DNA of 64,000 nucleotides from an uncultured Prevotellaceae bacterium (GTDB taxonomy: Bacteria; Bacteroidota; Bacteroidia; Bacteroidales; Bacteroidaceae), in assembly GCA_900317305.1 (NCBI GenBank), contig ONGG01000012.1:33959-97958 (forward strand). Direction: 5' to 3'. Of the stretch, positions 16,286 to 25,755 are shown one piece after another. Both the position numbers and the translations under genes were made by a program. The notes under the pieces are model-generated. The model searched no databases, had not been told where the DNA came from, and worked only from the letters and a program-made list of their open reading frames with translations. How positions within the stretch are numbered: position 1 is the stretch's first letter; the number at the start of each line of letters is the position of its first letter.

Positions 16286-16845
16286 TTTTACCTATTTATA
16301 TATATGGACAGCCGGTGCTGCGGAAGGTGGCCAAGGACATTCCTGAGGATTTCGAGCAGTTGCCCCAACTCATCAACGATATGTTTGTCACGCTCGATGA
16401 GTCGGAAGGTATCGGACTGGCCGCGCCCCAGGTGGGCAAGGATATCAGGGTGGTGGTCATCGACCTCAATGTGCTCGCCGAGGATATGCCCGAATACAAG
16501 GACTTCCGCAAGGCTTTCATCAACCCGCATATCGAGGAGTACGACGACAGCGAGACCGACACCATGGAGGAGGGATGCCTCAGCCTGCCGGGCATTCACG
16601 AGAAAGTGACTCGCCCCACGAGAATCAGGGTGACCTATGAGGATGCCGACCGCAACCACCACGACGAGTGGGTGGATGGCTATCTGGCTCGCGTGATGCA
16701 GCATGAGTTCGACCACCTCGACGGCAAGATGTTCATCGACCGTATCTCGGCTTTCCGCAAACAGATGATCAAGAGCAAACTCAAGGCTCTGCTACAAGGT
16801 AGATACCGCTGTGGTTACCGCACCAAGGCGGCTCCTCAGAAATAA
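16282..16845 (+). CDS. def: Peptide deformylase
   Basis: 187 residues with all three metal-site motifs: EGIGLAAPQVG (motif 1), EGCLSLPG (motif 2, Cys ligand) and QHEFDHLDG (motif 3, two His ligands and the catalytic Glu). Removes the formyl group from nascent proteins. The C-terminus ends with a basic tail after KSKLKALLQGRYR. Overlaps ruvX by 4 nt and is 31 nt before the TPR gene, all in one operon. Confidence 0.97.
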   Translation: MILPIYIYGQPVLRKVAKDIPEDFEQLPQLINDMFVTLDESEGIGLAAPQVGKDIRVVVIDLNVLAEDMPEYKDFRKAFINPHIEEYDDSETDTMEEGCLSLPGIHEKVTRPTRIRVTYEDADRNHHDEWVDGYLARVMQHEFDHLDGKMFIDRISAFRKQMIKSKLKALLQGRYRCGYRTKAAPQK

Positions 16846-16876
16846 GTCTTACTCCCTCAACCCCTTGTCGAATGGT

Positions 16877-18853
16877 ATGATGAGGCGTGTAGTCATATTC
16901 ATCCTCGCACTTCTTCCACTCATGGCCTCGGCCCAGTTCAATGTCGACAGGCTGATCATGAGTGGAAGAAGTGCGCTCTATTATGAGGACTACGTGCTTG
17001 CCATACAGCATTTCAACAGGGCCATCGACTCCAAACCCTACCTCTATGAACCATGGTTCTACAGGGGCGTGGCCAAATTCTATCTCGACGACTTCGCCGG
17101 GGCCGAGAAGGATTGTAGCGAGGCTATCGCGCTCAACCCGTATGTCTCAGGCATCTATGAACTGCGCGGACTCTGCCGCATCCGACTGAAGAAATTCGAG
17201 GGGGCCATCTCCGACTACGACAGGGCGCTCAAAGACAACCCCTCGGCACAGAACTATTGGTTCAACCGAATGTTGTGCCGACTCGAACTCAAGGACTACG
17301 ACCAGGTGCACCTTGACCTCGACACCATCATTGGCAAGTGGAGCAAATTCTCGCGTGCCTACTCGGTGAAGGCAGGGGTGTATCTTATGCAGAAAGACAC
17401 TACGCAGGCAGCAGTATGGCTCGACAAGGCCCTCGAACTCGATCCTTACGATGTGGATATGTGGATGACCAGGGCGAGTATCAGCCTTTCGAAAGGCAAC
17501 TGGAAGGAGGCCGACGAGCACCTCACCAGGGTGATTCACCTCAAACCCAAAATGGTGCACAACTACCTCAACCGGGCCATCGCCCGACTCAACACCAATA
17601 ACCTGCGAGGGGCGATGAGCGACTACGACACCGCCATCGAACTCGATCCCGACAATTTCCTCGCCCACTATAACCGCGGACTGCTCAGGGTGCAGGTGGG
17701 CGACGACAACCGGGCCATCACCGACTTCGACTATGTCATACGCATGGAACCCAACAATGTGATGGCCATCTACAACAGGGCCGTGCTCTTGCACAAGATT
17801 GGTGACCTGCGTGGGGCCATTCGCGACTACTCCAGGGTTATCGAGCAGTATCCTAATTTCTGGATCGGGCTGCAGAACAGGGCCGAGTGCTACCGGCGGC
17901 TGGGCATGACCAACCAGGCCGAACTCGATGAGTTCCGCATCTTCAAGGCTCAGATGGACAAGCATATCGGCATCCAGCCACGATGGTCGCAAAGCCAGAT
18001 CCGACAGACGCGAAAGAAGAGCGAGATCGACATGAGCAAGTACAACCAGATTGTGGTCGAGGACGAGGAGAAGGTGGAGCACGAGTATGAGTTGGAGTAC
18101 GAGAGCGTATACCGTGGAAAGGTGCAGCACCGCAAGGTGGAGATCGAGGAGATGCCGATGTATCACCTCTCTTATCTCAGGTATGGGAATATCATCAAGT
18201 CGTATCAGGTCTTCGACCCTCTGGTAGAGGATTTCAACCAGAAAGAGCGGCCACGGCACAAGATTTACCTCACCTGCAACCCCAACTCGCTCAATGAGCA
18301 ACAGTTGAGGCTGGTGTTCGCTGTCATCGACACCCTCACGGCCGATTTGCAGAACATGCCGGATATGAAAGCCACAAGATCGCTGCTCTTGCAAAGGGCG
18401 GTGGCCTACTCTGTGGTGCAGAACTTCGACGAGGCTATCGATGACTTGAACACTTGCCTGAGTATCAACCCCAACGACCCGCTGGCCCTATGGCAGAGGG
18501 CTGTGTGCACGGCCCGGCTCAACGAATTGAGTTCGGTGAAGGCCACTGATACGCAGATCAAGAGTGCTGGTGCCATCGACGACCTCTCCAAGGTATTGGA
18601 AGTCGACTCCACCAATGCGTATGTCTACTACGACCGTGGCAATCTCTATTTGGCACAAGACGACTACGAACATGCCATTGCCGATTTTACCAAGGCCATC
18701 TCGCTCAATACAAACATGGCCGAGGCTTATTACAACCGGGGGCTCGCGCTTATCCAGACTGGAAAGAAGGCGGAAGGCATCGAGGACCTGAGCCAAGCCG
18801 GCGAATTGGGCCTCTACAGTGCCTATGGCATGATCAAGAAATATTCGCAATAG
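16877..18853 (+). CDS. Secreted multi-TPR protein
   Basis: 658 residues from ATG 16877 (ATG-ATG; a longer upstream frame overlaps def and is rejected because MMRRVVIFILALLPLMASA-Q gives a proper signal peptide). About nine TPR units fill residues 20-350 (for example NYLNRAIARLNTNNLRGAM and AHYNRGLLRVQVGDDNRAI). A spacer of about 130 residues follows (charged, EDEEKVEHEYELEYE, then YHLSYLRYGNIIKSYQVF), then more TPRs to the end (AYVYYDRGNLYLAQDDYEHA). Probably a periplasmic scaffold; the function is unknown. Last gene of the SPOR-ruvX-def run. Confidence 0.85.
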   Translation: MMRRVVIFILALLPLMASAQFNVDRLIMSGRSALYYEDYVLAIQHFNRAIDSKPYLYEPWFYRGVAKFYLDDFAGAEKDCSEAIALNPYVSGIYELRGLCRIRLKKFEGAISDYDRALKDNPSAQNYWFNRMLCRLELKDYDQVHLDLDTIIGKWSKFSRAYSVKAGVYLMQKDTTQAAVWLDKALELDPYDVDMWMTRASISLSKGNWKEADEHLTRVIHLKPKMVHNYLNRAIARLNTNNLRGAMSDYDTAIELDPDNFLAHYNRGLLRVQVGDDNRAITDFDYVIRMEPNNVMAIYNRAVLLHKIGDLRGAIRDYSRVIEQYPNFWIGLQNRAECYRRLGMTNQAELDEFRIFKAQMDKHIGIQPRWSQSQIRQTRKKSEIDMSKYNQIVVEDEEKVEHEYELEYESVYRGKVQHRKVEIEEMPMYHLSYLRYGNIIKSYQVFDPLVEDFNQKERPRHKIYLTCNPNSLNEQQLRLVFAVIDTLTADLQNMPDMKATRSLLLQRAVAYSVVQNFDEAIDDLNTCLSINPNDPLALWQRAVCTARLNELSSVKATDTQIKSAGAIDDLSKVLEVDSTNAYVYYDRGNLYLAQDDYEHAIADFTKAISLNTNMAEAYYNRGLALIQTGKKAEGIEDLSQAGELGLYSAYGMIKKYSQ

Positions 18854-18868
18854 GTGAAAAACGAATCG

Positions 18869-18954
18869 CGTCGCGAAGCAAGGCTTCACCTCGGGCAAAG
18901 GAAACAAAAACTTTGTTTTTTGTTTCGTATTCCGCTCAGTTTGCACTATCTTTG
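18869..18954 (+). promoter_or_regulatory. Hairpin-promoter element in front of thrS
   Basis: GAAACAAAAA (18901-18910) pairs with TTTTTGTTTC (18917-18926), and TATCTTTG follows at 18947-18954 in the context GCACTATCTTTGC. The layout (TCGCGAAG ... CTCGG ... A/T hairpin ... CACTATCTTTGC) is a degenerate copy of the repeats at 8200-8446. The -33 element is weaker (TTTG 24 nt upstream). Probably combines the terminator of the TPR gene and the thrS promoter. Confidence 0.6.
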
Positions 18955-18995
18955 CACCCAATTATCTTCATTCACAAATATTTGTTTAATTTGTT

Positions 18996-20960
18996 ATGAT
19001 AAAAATCACATTCCCCGATGGCACTGTGCGTGAGTTCGAACAGGGTGTCACCGGTCTTCAAATCGCAGAGAGCATCTCGCCGGCTCTCGCCCGCAACGTT
19101 GTATCTTGCGGTGTCAATGGTGAGACAGTGGAACTCAACCGCCCCATCCTCAGCGATGCCACCATCGCCCTCTATAAATTTGAGGACGAGGAGGGAAAAC
19201 ACACCTTCTGGCACACCAGCGCTCACTTGCTGGCCGAGGCATTGCAGGAGTTGTATCCTGGCATTCAGTTCGGATTCGGTCCGGCTGTCGAGAACGGATT
19301 CTTCTACGATGTGATGCCCAAAGAGGGTGATGTCATCTCGGAGAACGACTTCCCGAAGATTGAGGCGAAAATGATGGAACTGGCCAAGAAAAACGAGCCT
19401 GTAGTGCGCCATGATATCTCAAAGGCCGATGCCCTGCGTGAGTTCAAGGCTGCCGGACAGGAGTACAAGTGCGAGCACATCGACCTTGACCTCGAAGACG
19501 GTACCATCTCTACCTATACACAGGGTGCCTTCACCGACCTCTGCCGCGGACCGCACCTCATGTCGACAGGTGCCATCAAGGCCTTGAAAATCACCAGCGC
19601 CGCCGGTGCCTTCTGGCGTGGCGATGCCAAACGTGAGCAGATGACCCGCATCTATGGCATCTCGTTCCCCAAGAAGAAGATGCTCGACGAGTATCTCCTT
19701 ATGCTCGAGGAGGCAAAGAAGCGCGACCACCGCAAGATTGGTAAGGAAATGGAACTCTTCATGTTCTCCGAGCGCGTGGGTAGGGGACTCCCCATCTGGT
19801 TGCCTAAAGGCACCGACCTGCGACTCCGCCTGCAGGACATGCTGCGCAAGATACAGAAGAAGTTTGGTTATCAGGAAGTGATCACACCGCATATCGGAAG
19901 CAAGAACCTCTATGTCACTTCGGGCCACTATGCCCATTATGGCAAAGACTCGTTCCAGCCTATCCATACACCCGAGGAGGACGAGGAGTATATGCTCAAA
20001 CCCATGAACTGCCCGCACCACTGCGAGGTGTTCGCCATGAAACCACGGTCGTATAAGGACCTGCCCCTGCGCATCGCAGAGTTCGGTACCGTCTATCGCT
20101 ATGAGAAGAGTGGCGAGTTGCACGGACTTACCCGTGTGCGCTCGTTCACCCAGGACGATGCCCATATCTTCTGCCGTCCCGACCAGGTGAAGGGTGAGTT
20201 CCTCCGCGTGATGGACATCATTCAGGCCGTGTTCAAAATCTTCAACTTCGACAACTTCGAGGCTCAGATCTCTCTCCGCGACCCCAAGGACACCGAGAAA
20301 TATATCGGTAGCGACGAGGTGTGGCGCGAGAGCGAGCAGGCCATCATCGATGCTTGCAAGGAGAAGGGACTCGATGCCAAGATAGAGTATGGAGAGGCCG
20401 CTTTCTACGGACCGAAACTCGACTTCATGGTGAAGGACGCCATTGGCCGCCGCTGGCAGTTGGGCACCATTCAGGTGGACTACAACCTGCCGCAGCGTTT
20501 CAAACTCGAATATGTGGCTGAGGACAACTCCAAGCAGACGCCCGTGATGGTGCACCGCGCACCCTTCGGTTCGATGGAGCGCTTCACTGCCGTGCTCATC
20601 GAGCATACCGCCGGACACTTCCCATTGTGGCTTACCCCCGACCAGGTGGCCATACTGCCCATCTCAGAGAAATTCAACGACTACGCCCGCGAGGTGCTGC
20701 GCTATTTCGACGAGCAAGGCGTGCGTGCCGTCATCGACGACCGCAACGAGAAGATTGGACGCAAAATCCGCGACAATGAGCTCAAACGCGTGCCTTATAT
20801 GGTCATCGTGGGAGAGAAGGAGTCGGCCGAAGGACTCGTTTCCATGCGCAAGCAGGGTGGCGGCGAGCAGGCTACCATGACGATGCAGGAGTTCGCTGCC
20901 CGTGTCAATGCCGAGGTGGCAGAGATGCTCGAGGCTACGAATATCCAGCCCAAAGACTGA
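18996..20960 (+). CDS. thrS: Threonyl-tRNA synthetase
   Basis: 654 residues, full-length: TGS domain (about 1-62), editing domain with [11 protein letters not shown] and the later [14 protein letters not shown] region (about 65-235), class II core with motif 2 ([19 protein letters not shown]) and motif 3 ([13 protein letters not shown]), and the anticodon-binding domain (about 540-650, [15 protein letters not shown]). Zinc ligands Cys ([10 protein letters not shown]), His and His are present. It heads the conserved thrS-infC-rpmI-rplT block, but a terminator and a separate promoter split it from infC. Confidence 0.98.
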   Translation: MIKITFPDGTVREFEQGVTGLQIAESISPALARNVVSCGVNGETVELNRPILSDATIALYKFEDEEGKHTFWHTSAHLLAEALQELYPGIQFGFGPAVENGFFYDVMPKEGDVISENDFPKIEAKMMELAKKNEPVVRHDISKADALREFKAAGQEYKCEHIDLDLEDGTISTYTQGAFTDLCRGPHLMSTGAIKALKITSAAGAFWRGDAKREQMTRIYGISFPKKKMLDEYLLMLEEAKKRDHRKIGKEMELFMFSERVGRGLPIWLPKGTDLRLRLQDMLRKIQKKFGYQEVITPHIGSKNLYVTSGHYAHYGKDSFQPIHTPEEDEEYMLKPMNCPHHCEVFAMKPRSYKDLPLRIAEFGTVYRYEKSGELHGLTRVRSFTQDDAHIFCRPDQVKGEFLRVMDIIQAVFKIFNFDNFEAQISLRDPKDTEKYIGSDEVWRESEQAIIDACKEKGLDAKIEYGEAAFYGPKLDFMVKDAIGRRWQLGTIQVDYNLPQRFKLEYVAEDNSKQTPVMVHRAPFGSMERFTAVLIEHTAGHFPLWLTPDQVAILPISEKFNDYAREVLRYFDEQGVRAVIDDRNEKIGRKIRDNELKRVPYMVIVGEKESAEGLVSMRKQGGGEQATMTMQEFAARVNAEVAEMLEATNIQPKD

Positions 20961-20982
20961 TGGCTGGTTAGCCAGATACGAC

Positions 20983-21020
20983 AAGGGAGGTGCCGGCAAG
21001 GTGCCTCCCTTGTTGCTTCT
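20983..21020 (+). terminator. Terminator of thrS
   Basis: AAGGGAGG (20983-20990) pairs with CCTCCCTT (21004-21011), with a shorter GC pair in the loop; followed by GTTGCTTCTTTTT. Confidence 0.75.
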
Positions 21021-21113
21021 TTTTATCCCAGTCTTCCTTTTGTGTGCCCTGCCAATCCGTTCCCCAAAAGGGAAAAAAGAGCAAAAATAGCCAATAAAAA
21101 ATTGGGAAATAAT

Positions 21114-21144
21114 TTTGCTAATTACCTAATTTATCGTAACTTTG
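21114..21144 (+). promoter_or_regulatory. Promoter of infC-rpmI-rplT
   Basis: TTTG (21114-21117), 19-nt spacer, TAACTTTG (21137-21144): exact consensus. The start codon of infC is 25 nt further. Confidence 0.8.
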
Positions 21145-21169
21145 CAGCCGCTTATCATAAAAATGTTGA

Positions 21170-21871
21170 ATGAAGAACGACAAAAAGAACAATCAGTACC
21201 GAGTTAATGAGCAAATACGCGTGAGAGAAGTGCGTGTCGTCGGCGACGATGGCGCCGTTGTCATGCCTACCCGTCAGGCCCTCGACCTGGCTCGCCAGAA
21301 AGGGGTCGACTTGGTGGAAATCTCACCCAATGCACAGCCACCGGTTTGTCGTCTCATCGACTACTCCAAGTTCCTCTACCAGCAGAAAAAGCGTGCTAAG
21401 GAGATGAAAGCCAAGCAAGTGAAGGTGGAGGTCAAGGAAATCCGTTTCGGTCCTCAGACTGGCGAGAACGACTACAACTTCAAGCTCAAGCACGCCAAGG
21501 AGTTCCTTCTCGATGGCAACAAGGTGCGCGCTTATGTGTTCTTCCGTGGCCGTTCTATCCTGTTCAAGGAGCAGGGAGAGGTTTTGCTGCTGAGGTTTGC
21601 CAACGACCTTGAGGAGTTTGGAAAGGTAGAGCAGATGCCACAGCTCGAGGGCAAGAAGATGGCCATCTTCATCGCACCAAAGAAAGCGGGCGTGGCAAAG
21701 AAGAGCCAGCAGAAGATGGACCGCGAGAAGCGGGAGGCAGAGGCCAAAGAGGCCGCACGCCAGGCCAAGGAGGCTGAGACAGCCAGTGAGGAGCCTGCAG
21801 GTGGCGGACTGCTTGCCAATGCGAGAATCAGCGAGGAGGCCCTTAAGAAGCTCACAGAAAACAATGACTAA
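21170..21871 (+). CDS. infC: Translation initiation factor IF-3
   Basis: 233 residues. N-domain begins [19 protein letters not shown]; the linker and C-domain ([24 protein letters not shown], then [15 protein letters not shown]) follow. A tail of about 55 residues beyond the E. coli end is charged and Ala/Glu/Lys-rich ([18 protein letters not shown]) and is a usual feature of Bacteroidetes IF-3. The start is the second ATG in the stretch at 21163-21172; it fits the family N-terminus. The unusual ATT start that autoregulates E. coli infC is absent. Confidence 0.97.
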   Translation: MKNDKKNNQYRVNEQIRVREVRVVGDDGAVVMPTRQALDLARQKGVDLVEISPNAQPPVCRLIDYSKFLYQQKKRAKEMKAKQVKVEVKEIRFGPQTGENDYNFKLKHAKEFLLDGNKVRAYVFFRGRSILFKEQGEVLLLRFANDLEEFGKVEQMPQLEGKKMAIFIAPKKAGVAKKSQQKMDREKREAEAKEAARQAKEAETASEEPAGGGLLANARISEEALKKLTENND

Positions 21872-21933
21872 AGTGCGTAACGCCGGGTATATGCGTTGCC
21901 ACTGTATAATAAATAACTAAATACAATAAAAAA

Positions 21934-22131
21934 ATGCCAAAAGTAAAGACAAACTCCGGTGCCAAGAAGAGATTCCGTTTCACCGGAACTGGTAAGATCA
22001 AGAGACATCACGCTTACCACAGTCACATTCTCACGAAGAAGACGAAGAAACAAAAACGTAACCTGGTTCATCAGGCAATTGTCGACCGCTCCAACCTCAA
22101 GCAGGTGCGCGACTTGCTCTGTCTGCGTTAA
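21934..22131 (+). CDS. rpmI: 50S ribosomal protein L35
   Basis: 65 residues, [20 protein letters not shown] then [20 protein letters not shown], the full bacterial L35 length and signature. Located in the conserved infC-rpmI-rplT order, 62 nt after infC. Confidence 0.98.
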   Translation: MPKVKTNSGAKKRFRFTGTGKIKRHHAYHSHILTKKTKKQKRNLVHQAIVDRSNLKQVRDLLCLR

Positions 22132-22162
22132 TTGAAGTCAAACATTTTAAAGGAAAAAAACT

Positions 22163-22507
22163 ATGCCAAGATCAGTAAACCACGTTGCTTCAAAAGCAAG
22201 AAGAACCAGAATCCTCAAGCTCACAAAGGGTTATTTTGGTGCCCGTAAAAATGTTTGGACCGTTGCCAAAAACACATGGGAGAAAGGTCTTACCTACGCC
22301 TATCGTGATCGCCGCAACAAGAAACGTACGTTCCGCTCACTGTGGATCCAGCGTATCAACGCTGCCGCTCGCCTCAATGGCATGAGCTATTCACAGTTGA
22401 TGGGTGCGCTCAGCAAGGCTGGTATCGAGATCAACCGCAAGGTGCTCGCCGACCTCGCTGTCAACAATCCCGAGGCTTTCAAGGCTATCGTCGAAAAAGT
22501 GAAGTAA
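22163..22507 (+). CDS. rplT: 50S ribosomal protein L20
   Basis: 114 residues, [20 protein letters not shown] ... [20 protein letters not shown] ... [17 protein letters not shown], the standard L20 sequence. In other bacteria L20 represses this operon by binding its leader; the short 25-nt leader of infC here leaves little room for such a structure, so control may differ. A strong terminator follows. Confidence 0.98.
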   Translation: MPRSVNHVASKARRTRILKLTKGYFGARKNVWTVAKNTWEKGLTYAYRDRRNKKRTFRSLWIQRINAAARLNGMSYSQLMGALSKAGIEINRKVLADLAVNNPEAFKAIVEKVK

Positions 22508-22529
22508 ATCGCAGTATTCTGCAAACAAT

Positions 22530-22571
22530 AAGTCGCCGTTGCTCTTCAGTGAGTAACGGCGACTTTTTTGT
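22530..22571 (+). terminator. Terminator of infC-rpmI-rplT
   Basis: AAGTCGCCGTT (22530-22540) pairs with AACGGCGACTT (22555-22565); six T follow. Confidence 0.9.
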
Positions 22572-22611
22572 GGTCTTTCCAATAATTCCAGTTGTTCTGT
22601 TCGCTCCCGAT

Positions 22612-24747
22612 TTAGTCATCGATATGCTTCATGCTCAATGCGATGCGGTTGCGGCGGTAGTCAATCTCTTTCACGCGCACCTTCACGTGTTGGTGCAGGT
22701 GCACCACGTCGTTGGGGTCTTTCACGTAGCGGTTGGCCAACTGTGAGATATGCACAAGTCCGTCTTGGTGCACGCCGATGTCGACGAAGGCACCGAAGTT
22801 GGTGATGTTGGTCACGATGCCTGGAAGCACCATGCCCTCCACCAGGTCGTCGATACTCGTCACGTTGGGATCGAACTCAAACTCCTCGATTTGCTCTCGG
22901 GGGTCACGGCCGGGTTTCTCGAGCTCGCTCATGATGTCGGTAAGGGTGGGCATGCCCACGTCACCGCTCACGTAGCGACGGATGTCGATGGCCTGCCGTT
23001 TCTGCTTGTCGGCAATCAGTTCGTCCACAGTGCATTGGCAGTCTTTGGCCATCTGCGCCACGATGGGGTAACTCTCAGGATGTACGGCACTGTTGTCGAG
23101 CGGGTTCTTCGCTCCGGGGATGCGGAGGAAACCGGCGCATTGCTCATAGGCTGAGGGCCCCAGCCGTGGCACTTTCTTCAGTTGAGCCCTGCTGGTGAAG
23201 GCACCATGCTCACGGCGGTATTCCACGATGTTTTTCGCCAGGGTCGGACCCAGTCCGCTCACGTAGGTGAGCAGATGTTGGCTCGCGGTGTTCAGGTTCA
23301 CGCCCACGGAGTTCACGCAACTCTCCACGGTCAGGTCGAGGCTGTGTTTCAGTTTGCTTTGGTCCACATCGTGCTGGTATTGTCCCACGCCGATGCTCTT
23401 CGGGTCGATTTTCACCAGTTCGGCCAGGGGGTCCATCAGTCGGCGCCCGATGATCACCGCGCCACGCACTGTCACGTCCTCGTCGGGGAATTCCTCGCGG
23501 GCGGTCTTCGAAGCCGAATAGACCGAGGCACCATCCTCGCTCACTACGAAGGTTTGCACCTTGTGCTTGAAGTTGAGGTCCTTCACGAATTCAGAGGTCT
23601 CGCGGCTGGCTGTACCATTGCCGATGGCGATGGCCTCGATGCCGTAGTCCTCCACCATCTGCTCCACATGTACGGTGGCCTGCATGCGGTGGTTCACGGG
23701 AGGGTGGGGGAAGATGGCCTCATGGTGCAGCAGGTTGCCCTGTGCGTCGAGGCACACCACCTTGCAGCCGGTACGGAATCCAGGGTCGATGCCCATCACG
23801 CGTTTCTGCCCAAGGGGTGCGGCGAGAAGCAGTTGGCGCAGGTTCTCGGCGAACACCGTGATGGCCTCATCGTCGGCCTTCTCCTTGCTCAGGGCGGCAA
23901 ACTCTGTCTCTATCGAGGGGCGCAGCAGACGCTTGTAGGCATCCTCCACGGCTTCTTCTACCAGGCGGCTGCATGGTCCATGTCCTCTTACATGCTGGCG
24001 TTTCAGCCGTGCCACGCAGTCGTCGTCATCGGCACCGATGCTCACGCGCAGTATGCCCTCGCTCTCTCCGCGCCGCATGGCCAGCAGGCGGTGCGACGAG
24101 CAGCGTCTGAGGGGTTCGCTGAAGTCGAAATAGTCGGAATATTTGGCGGCCTCGTCGGTCTCGGCCTTGGCTTTCACCACACGCGAGGTGATGACGGCCT
24201 CACGACGGAAAGCCAGTCGCATCTGGTTGCGCGACTGCTCGTTCTCGCTCACCATTTCGGCAATAATGTCCTGGGCACCTTTCAGGGCGGCGTCCACATC
24301 GGCCACACCGTCTTTCACAAATCTGCGGGCGGCTACTTGTGGCTGTGGTTCGCGTTGGAGCAGCAGGATGGTGGCTAGGGGTTCCAGACCTTGCTCACGG
24401 GCCACTTGGGCACGGGTACGCCGCTTGGGCCTGTAGGGCAGGTAGAGATCTTCGAGTACGGTGGGCTCCCAGCATTCCTTGATGCGTTTCTCCAAGTCGT
24501 CGGTCAGTTTGCCTTGTTCGCCGATGGTCTTCAGGATGGTCTCCTTGCGCTTTTCCAGTTCCTTCAGTTTGTCGTAGGCATCAGCTATCTGGCCGATTTG
24601 CACTTCGTTCAGGTTGCCGGTGCGCTCTTTGCGGTAACGGGCGATGAAGGGGATGGTGCAACCCAGGTCGAGCAGTGCGATGGTGTTGTCTACTCCCTCT
24701 TCGGGCAGTTGCAGCCGTTGTGCGATTATTTTGGTGATGGTATTCAT
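22612..24747 (-). CDS. tex: Tex-family RNA-binding transcriptional accessory protein
   Basis: 711 residues from the ATG at 24747 (MNTITKIIAQRLQLPEEGV); a longer frame to 24807 is rejected because it would contain the promoter. Order: Tex N-terminal helical region, YqgF-like domain (VMGIDPGFRTGCKVV, about 325-450), helix-hairpin-helix pair (SVGVNLNTASQHLLTYVSGL, about 490-560), and a C-terminal S1 domain (GMVLPGIVTNITNFGAFVD to the end). Tex binds nucleic acid through S1 and affects transcription of toxins and other genes in pathogens. It is convergent with rplT and has its own promoter at 24777-24808. Confidence 0.94.
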   Translation of the reverse strand: MNTITKIIAQRLQLPEEGVDNTIALLDLGCTIPFIARYRKERTGNLNEVQIGQIADAYDKLKELEKRKETILKTIGEQGKLTDDLEKRIKECWEPTVLEDLYLPYRPKRRTRAQVAREQGLEPLATILLLQREPQPQVAARRFVKDGVADVDAALKGAQDIIAEMVSENEQSRNQMRLAFRREAVITSRVVKAKAETDEAAKYSDYFDFSEPLRRCSSHRLLAMRRGESEGILRVSIGADDDDCVARLKRQHVRGHGPCSRLVEEAVEDAYKRLLRPSIETEFAALSKEKADDEAITVFAENLRQLLLAAPLGQKRVMGIDPGFRTGCKVVCLDAQGNLLHHEAIFPHPPVNHRMQATVHVEQMVEDYGIEAIAIGNGTASRETSEFVKDLNFKHKVQTFVVSEDGASVYSASKTAREEFPDEDVTVRGAVIIGRRLMDPLAELVKIDPKSIGVGQYQHDVDQSKLKHSLDLTVESCVNSVGVNLNTASQHLLTYVSGLGPTLAKNIVEYRREHGAFTSRAQLKKVPRLGPSAYEQCAGFLRIPGAKNPLDNSAVHPESYPIVAQMAKDCQCTVDELIADKQKRQAIDIRRYVSGDVGMPTLTDIMSELEKPGRDPREQIEEFEFDPNVTSIDDLVEGMVLPGIVTNITNFGAFVDIGVHQDGLVHISQLANRYVKDPNDVVHLHQHVKVRVKEIDYRRNRIALSMKHIDD

Positions 24748-24776
24748 CGTCTTGGTTTGGATTGGTTTTGTTGATG

Positions 24777-24808
24777 CGAAGATAGCGATTTCCCGCCAAA
24801 CGGCCAAA
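24777..24808 (-). promoter_or_regulatory. Promoter of tex
   Basis: Minus strand TTTG (24808-24805), 20-nt spacer, TATCTTCG (24784-24777), one mismatch from consensus. It sits in the 78-nt gap after the methyltransferase gene. Confidence 0.6.
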
Positions 24809-24825
24809 TGTAGGCCATACGAAAA

Positions 24826-25632
24826 TCATCTTTGGCGGTCGCGGAGTTCCCAGAAAGCCACGGCAGCCGCTGCCGCCACGTTGAGTGAGTCGACACCATG
24901 CTGCATCGGGATACGCACCACATGGTCGGCCTCGTCGATGGTTTGTTGTGGCAGTCCGTCGCCTTCTGTGCCCATGATGATGGCTAGTCGGGGTATCTCG
25001 GCGAGGATGGGATGGTCGATGGGGATGGAGTCGTCGGTGAGTGCCATTGCTGCGGTCTGGAATCCCATATTGTGCAGTTCACCAGGAAGTTGCGTTATCC
25101 AAGTCCAAGGCACGAGAAACACCGACCCCATCGACACTCTTACGGCCCGCCGGTTGAGTGGGTCGCACGAGTTGGGGGTGAGCAGCACGGCGTCGATGCC
25201 CAGTGCCGCGGCCGACCGGAATATCGCTCCGATGTTGGTGGTGTCTACCACTCCGTCTATCACCACCACTCTTCTGGCATCCCGGCACACCTCCTCCACG
25301 GTGGGGGCCATGGGGCGCCGCATGGCGCAGAGCACGCCTCGTGTCAGGGTGTATCCAGTGAGAGAGGCGAGCAGTTCTCTGCTGCCCGTGTAGACGGGCA
25401 TATCGGGGTGAGCGCCGATGATGCTGGCGGCATCGCCGTCGATGTGTTTCTGTTCGCACAGTAGGGCCACGGGTTCATAGCCGGCCCCCAGTGCCACGTT
25501 GATCACTTTGGGACTTTCGGCGATGAAAATGCCTTTTGTGGGTTCGATGCGGTTGCGCAGTTGTGCCTCGGTCAGCGTACTGAAAATCTCCACCCCGGGA
25601 TGTTGGAGTGATGTGATAGGGATAATGGGCAT
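24826..25632 (-). CDS. SpoU/TrmH-family RNA 2'-O-methyltransferase
   Basis: 268 residues. An N-terminal substrate-binding domain (about 1-95) is followed by the SPOUT knot: motif 1 DGVVDTTNIGAIFRSAAALG, motif 2 IIMGTEGDGLPQQTIDEAD and motif 3 RIPMQHGVDSLNVAAAAAVA. Likely methylates the ribose of one position in rRNA or tRNA; the target cannot be assigned from sequence. Upstream of tex on the same strand. Confidence 0.92.
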   Translation of the reverse strand: MPIIPITSLQHPGVEIFSTLTEAQLRNRIEPTKGIFIAESPKVINVALGAGYEPVALLCEQKHIDGDAASIIGAHPDMPVYTGSRELLASLTGYTLTRGVLCAMRRPMAPTVEEVCRDARRVVVIDGVVDTTNIGAIFRSAAALGIDAVLLTPNSCDPLNRRAVRVSMGSVFLVPWTWITQLPGELHNMGFQTAAMALTDDSIPIDHPILAEIPRLAIIMGTEGDGLPQQTIDEADHVVRIPMQHGVDSLNVAAAAAVAFWELRDRQR

Positions 25633-25649
25633 CTTTTTCTTTTTGGGAA

Positions 25650-25695
25650 CAAAGATAGTGCAAGGCGAGATCTTGGCCGCGAAGCGGCAGTGTAG
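25650..25695 (-). promoter_or_regulatory. Promoter of the methyltransferase gene, repeat-related
   Basis: Minus strand CACTATCTTTG ends at 25650 (-7 box TATCTTTG 25657-25650), preceded by CTTCGCGGCCAAGATCTCG. The order resembles the repeats at 8200-8446 and 18869-18954. No clear -33 TTTG. Confidence 0.5.
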
Positions 25696-25702
25696 TGCAA
25701 GA

Positions 25703-25726
25703 ACCGCGGCCTATTTTGGCCGCGGT
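25703..25726 (-). terminator. GC-rich hairpin after the sigma-factor operon
   Basis: ACCGCGGCC (25703-25711) pairs perfectly with GGCCGCGGT (25718-25726), loop 6 nt. The tract after it on the minus strand (TCTTGC) is not U-rich, so efficiency is uncertain. Confidence 0.6.
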
Positions 25727-25755
25727 CTGAAGGCATGTTAGAAAAAAGAGCACTA

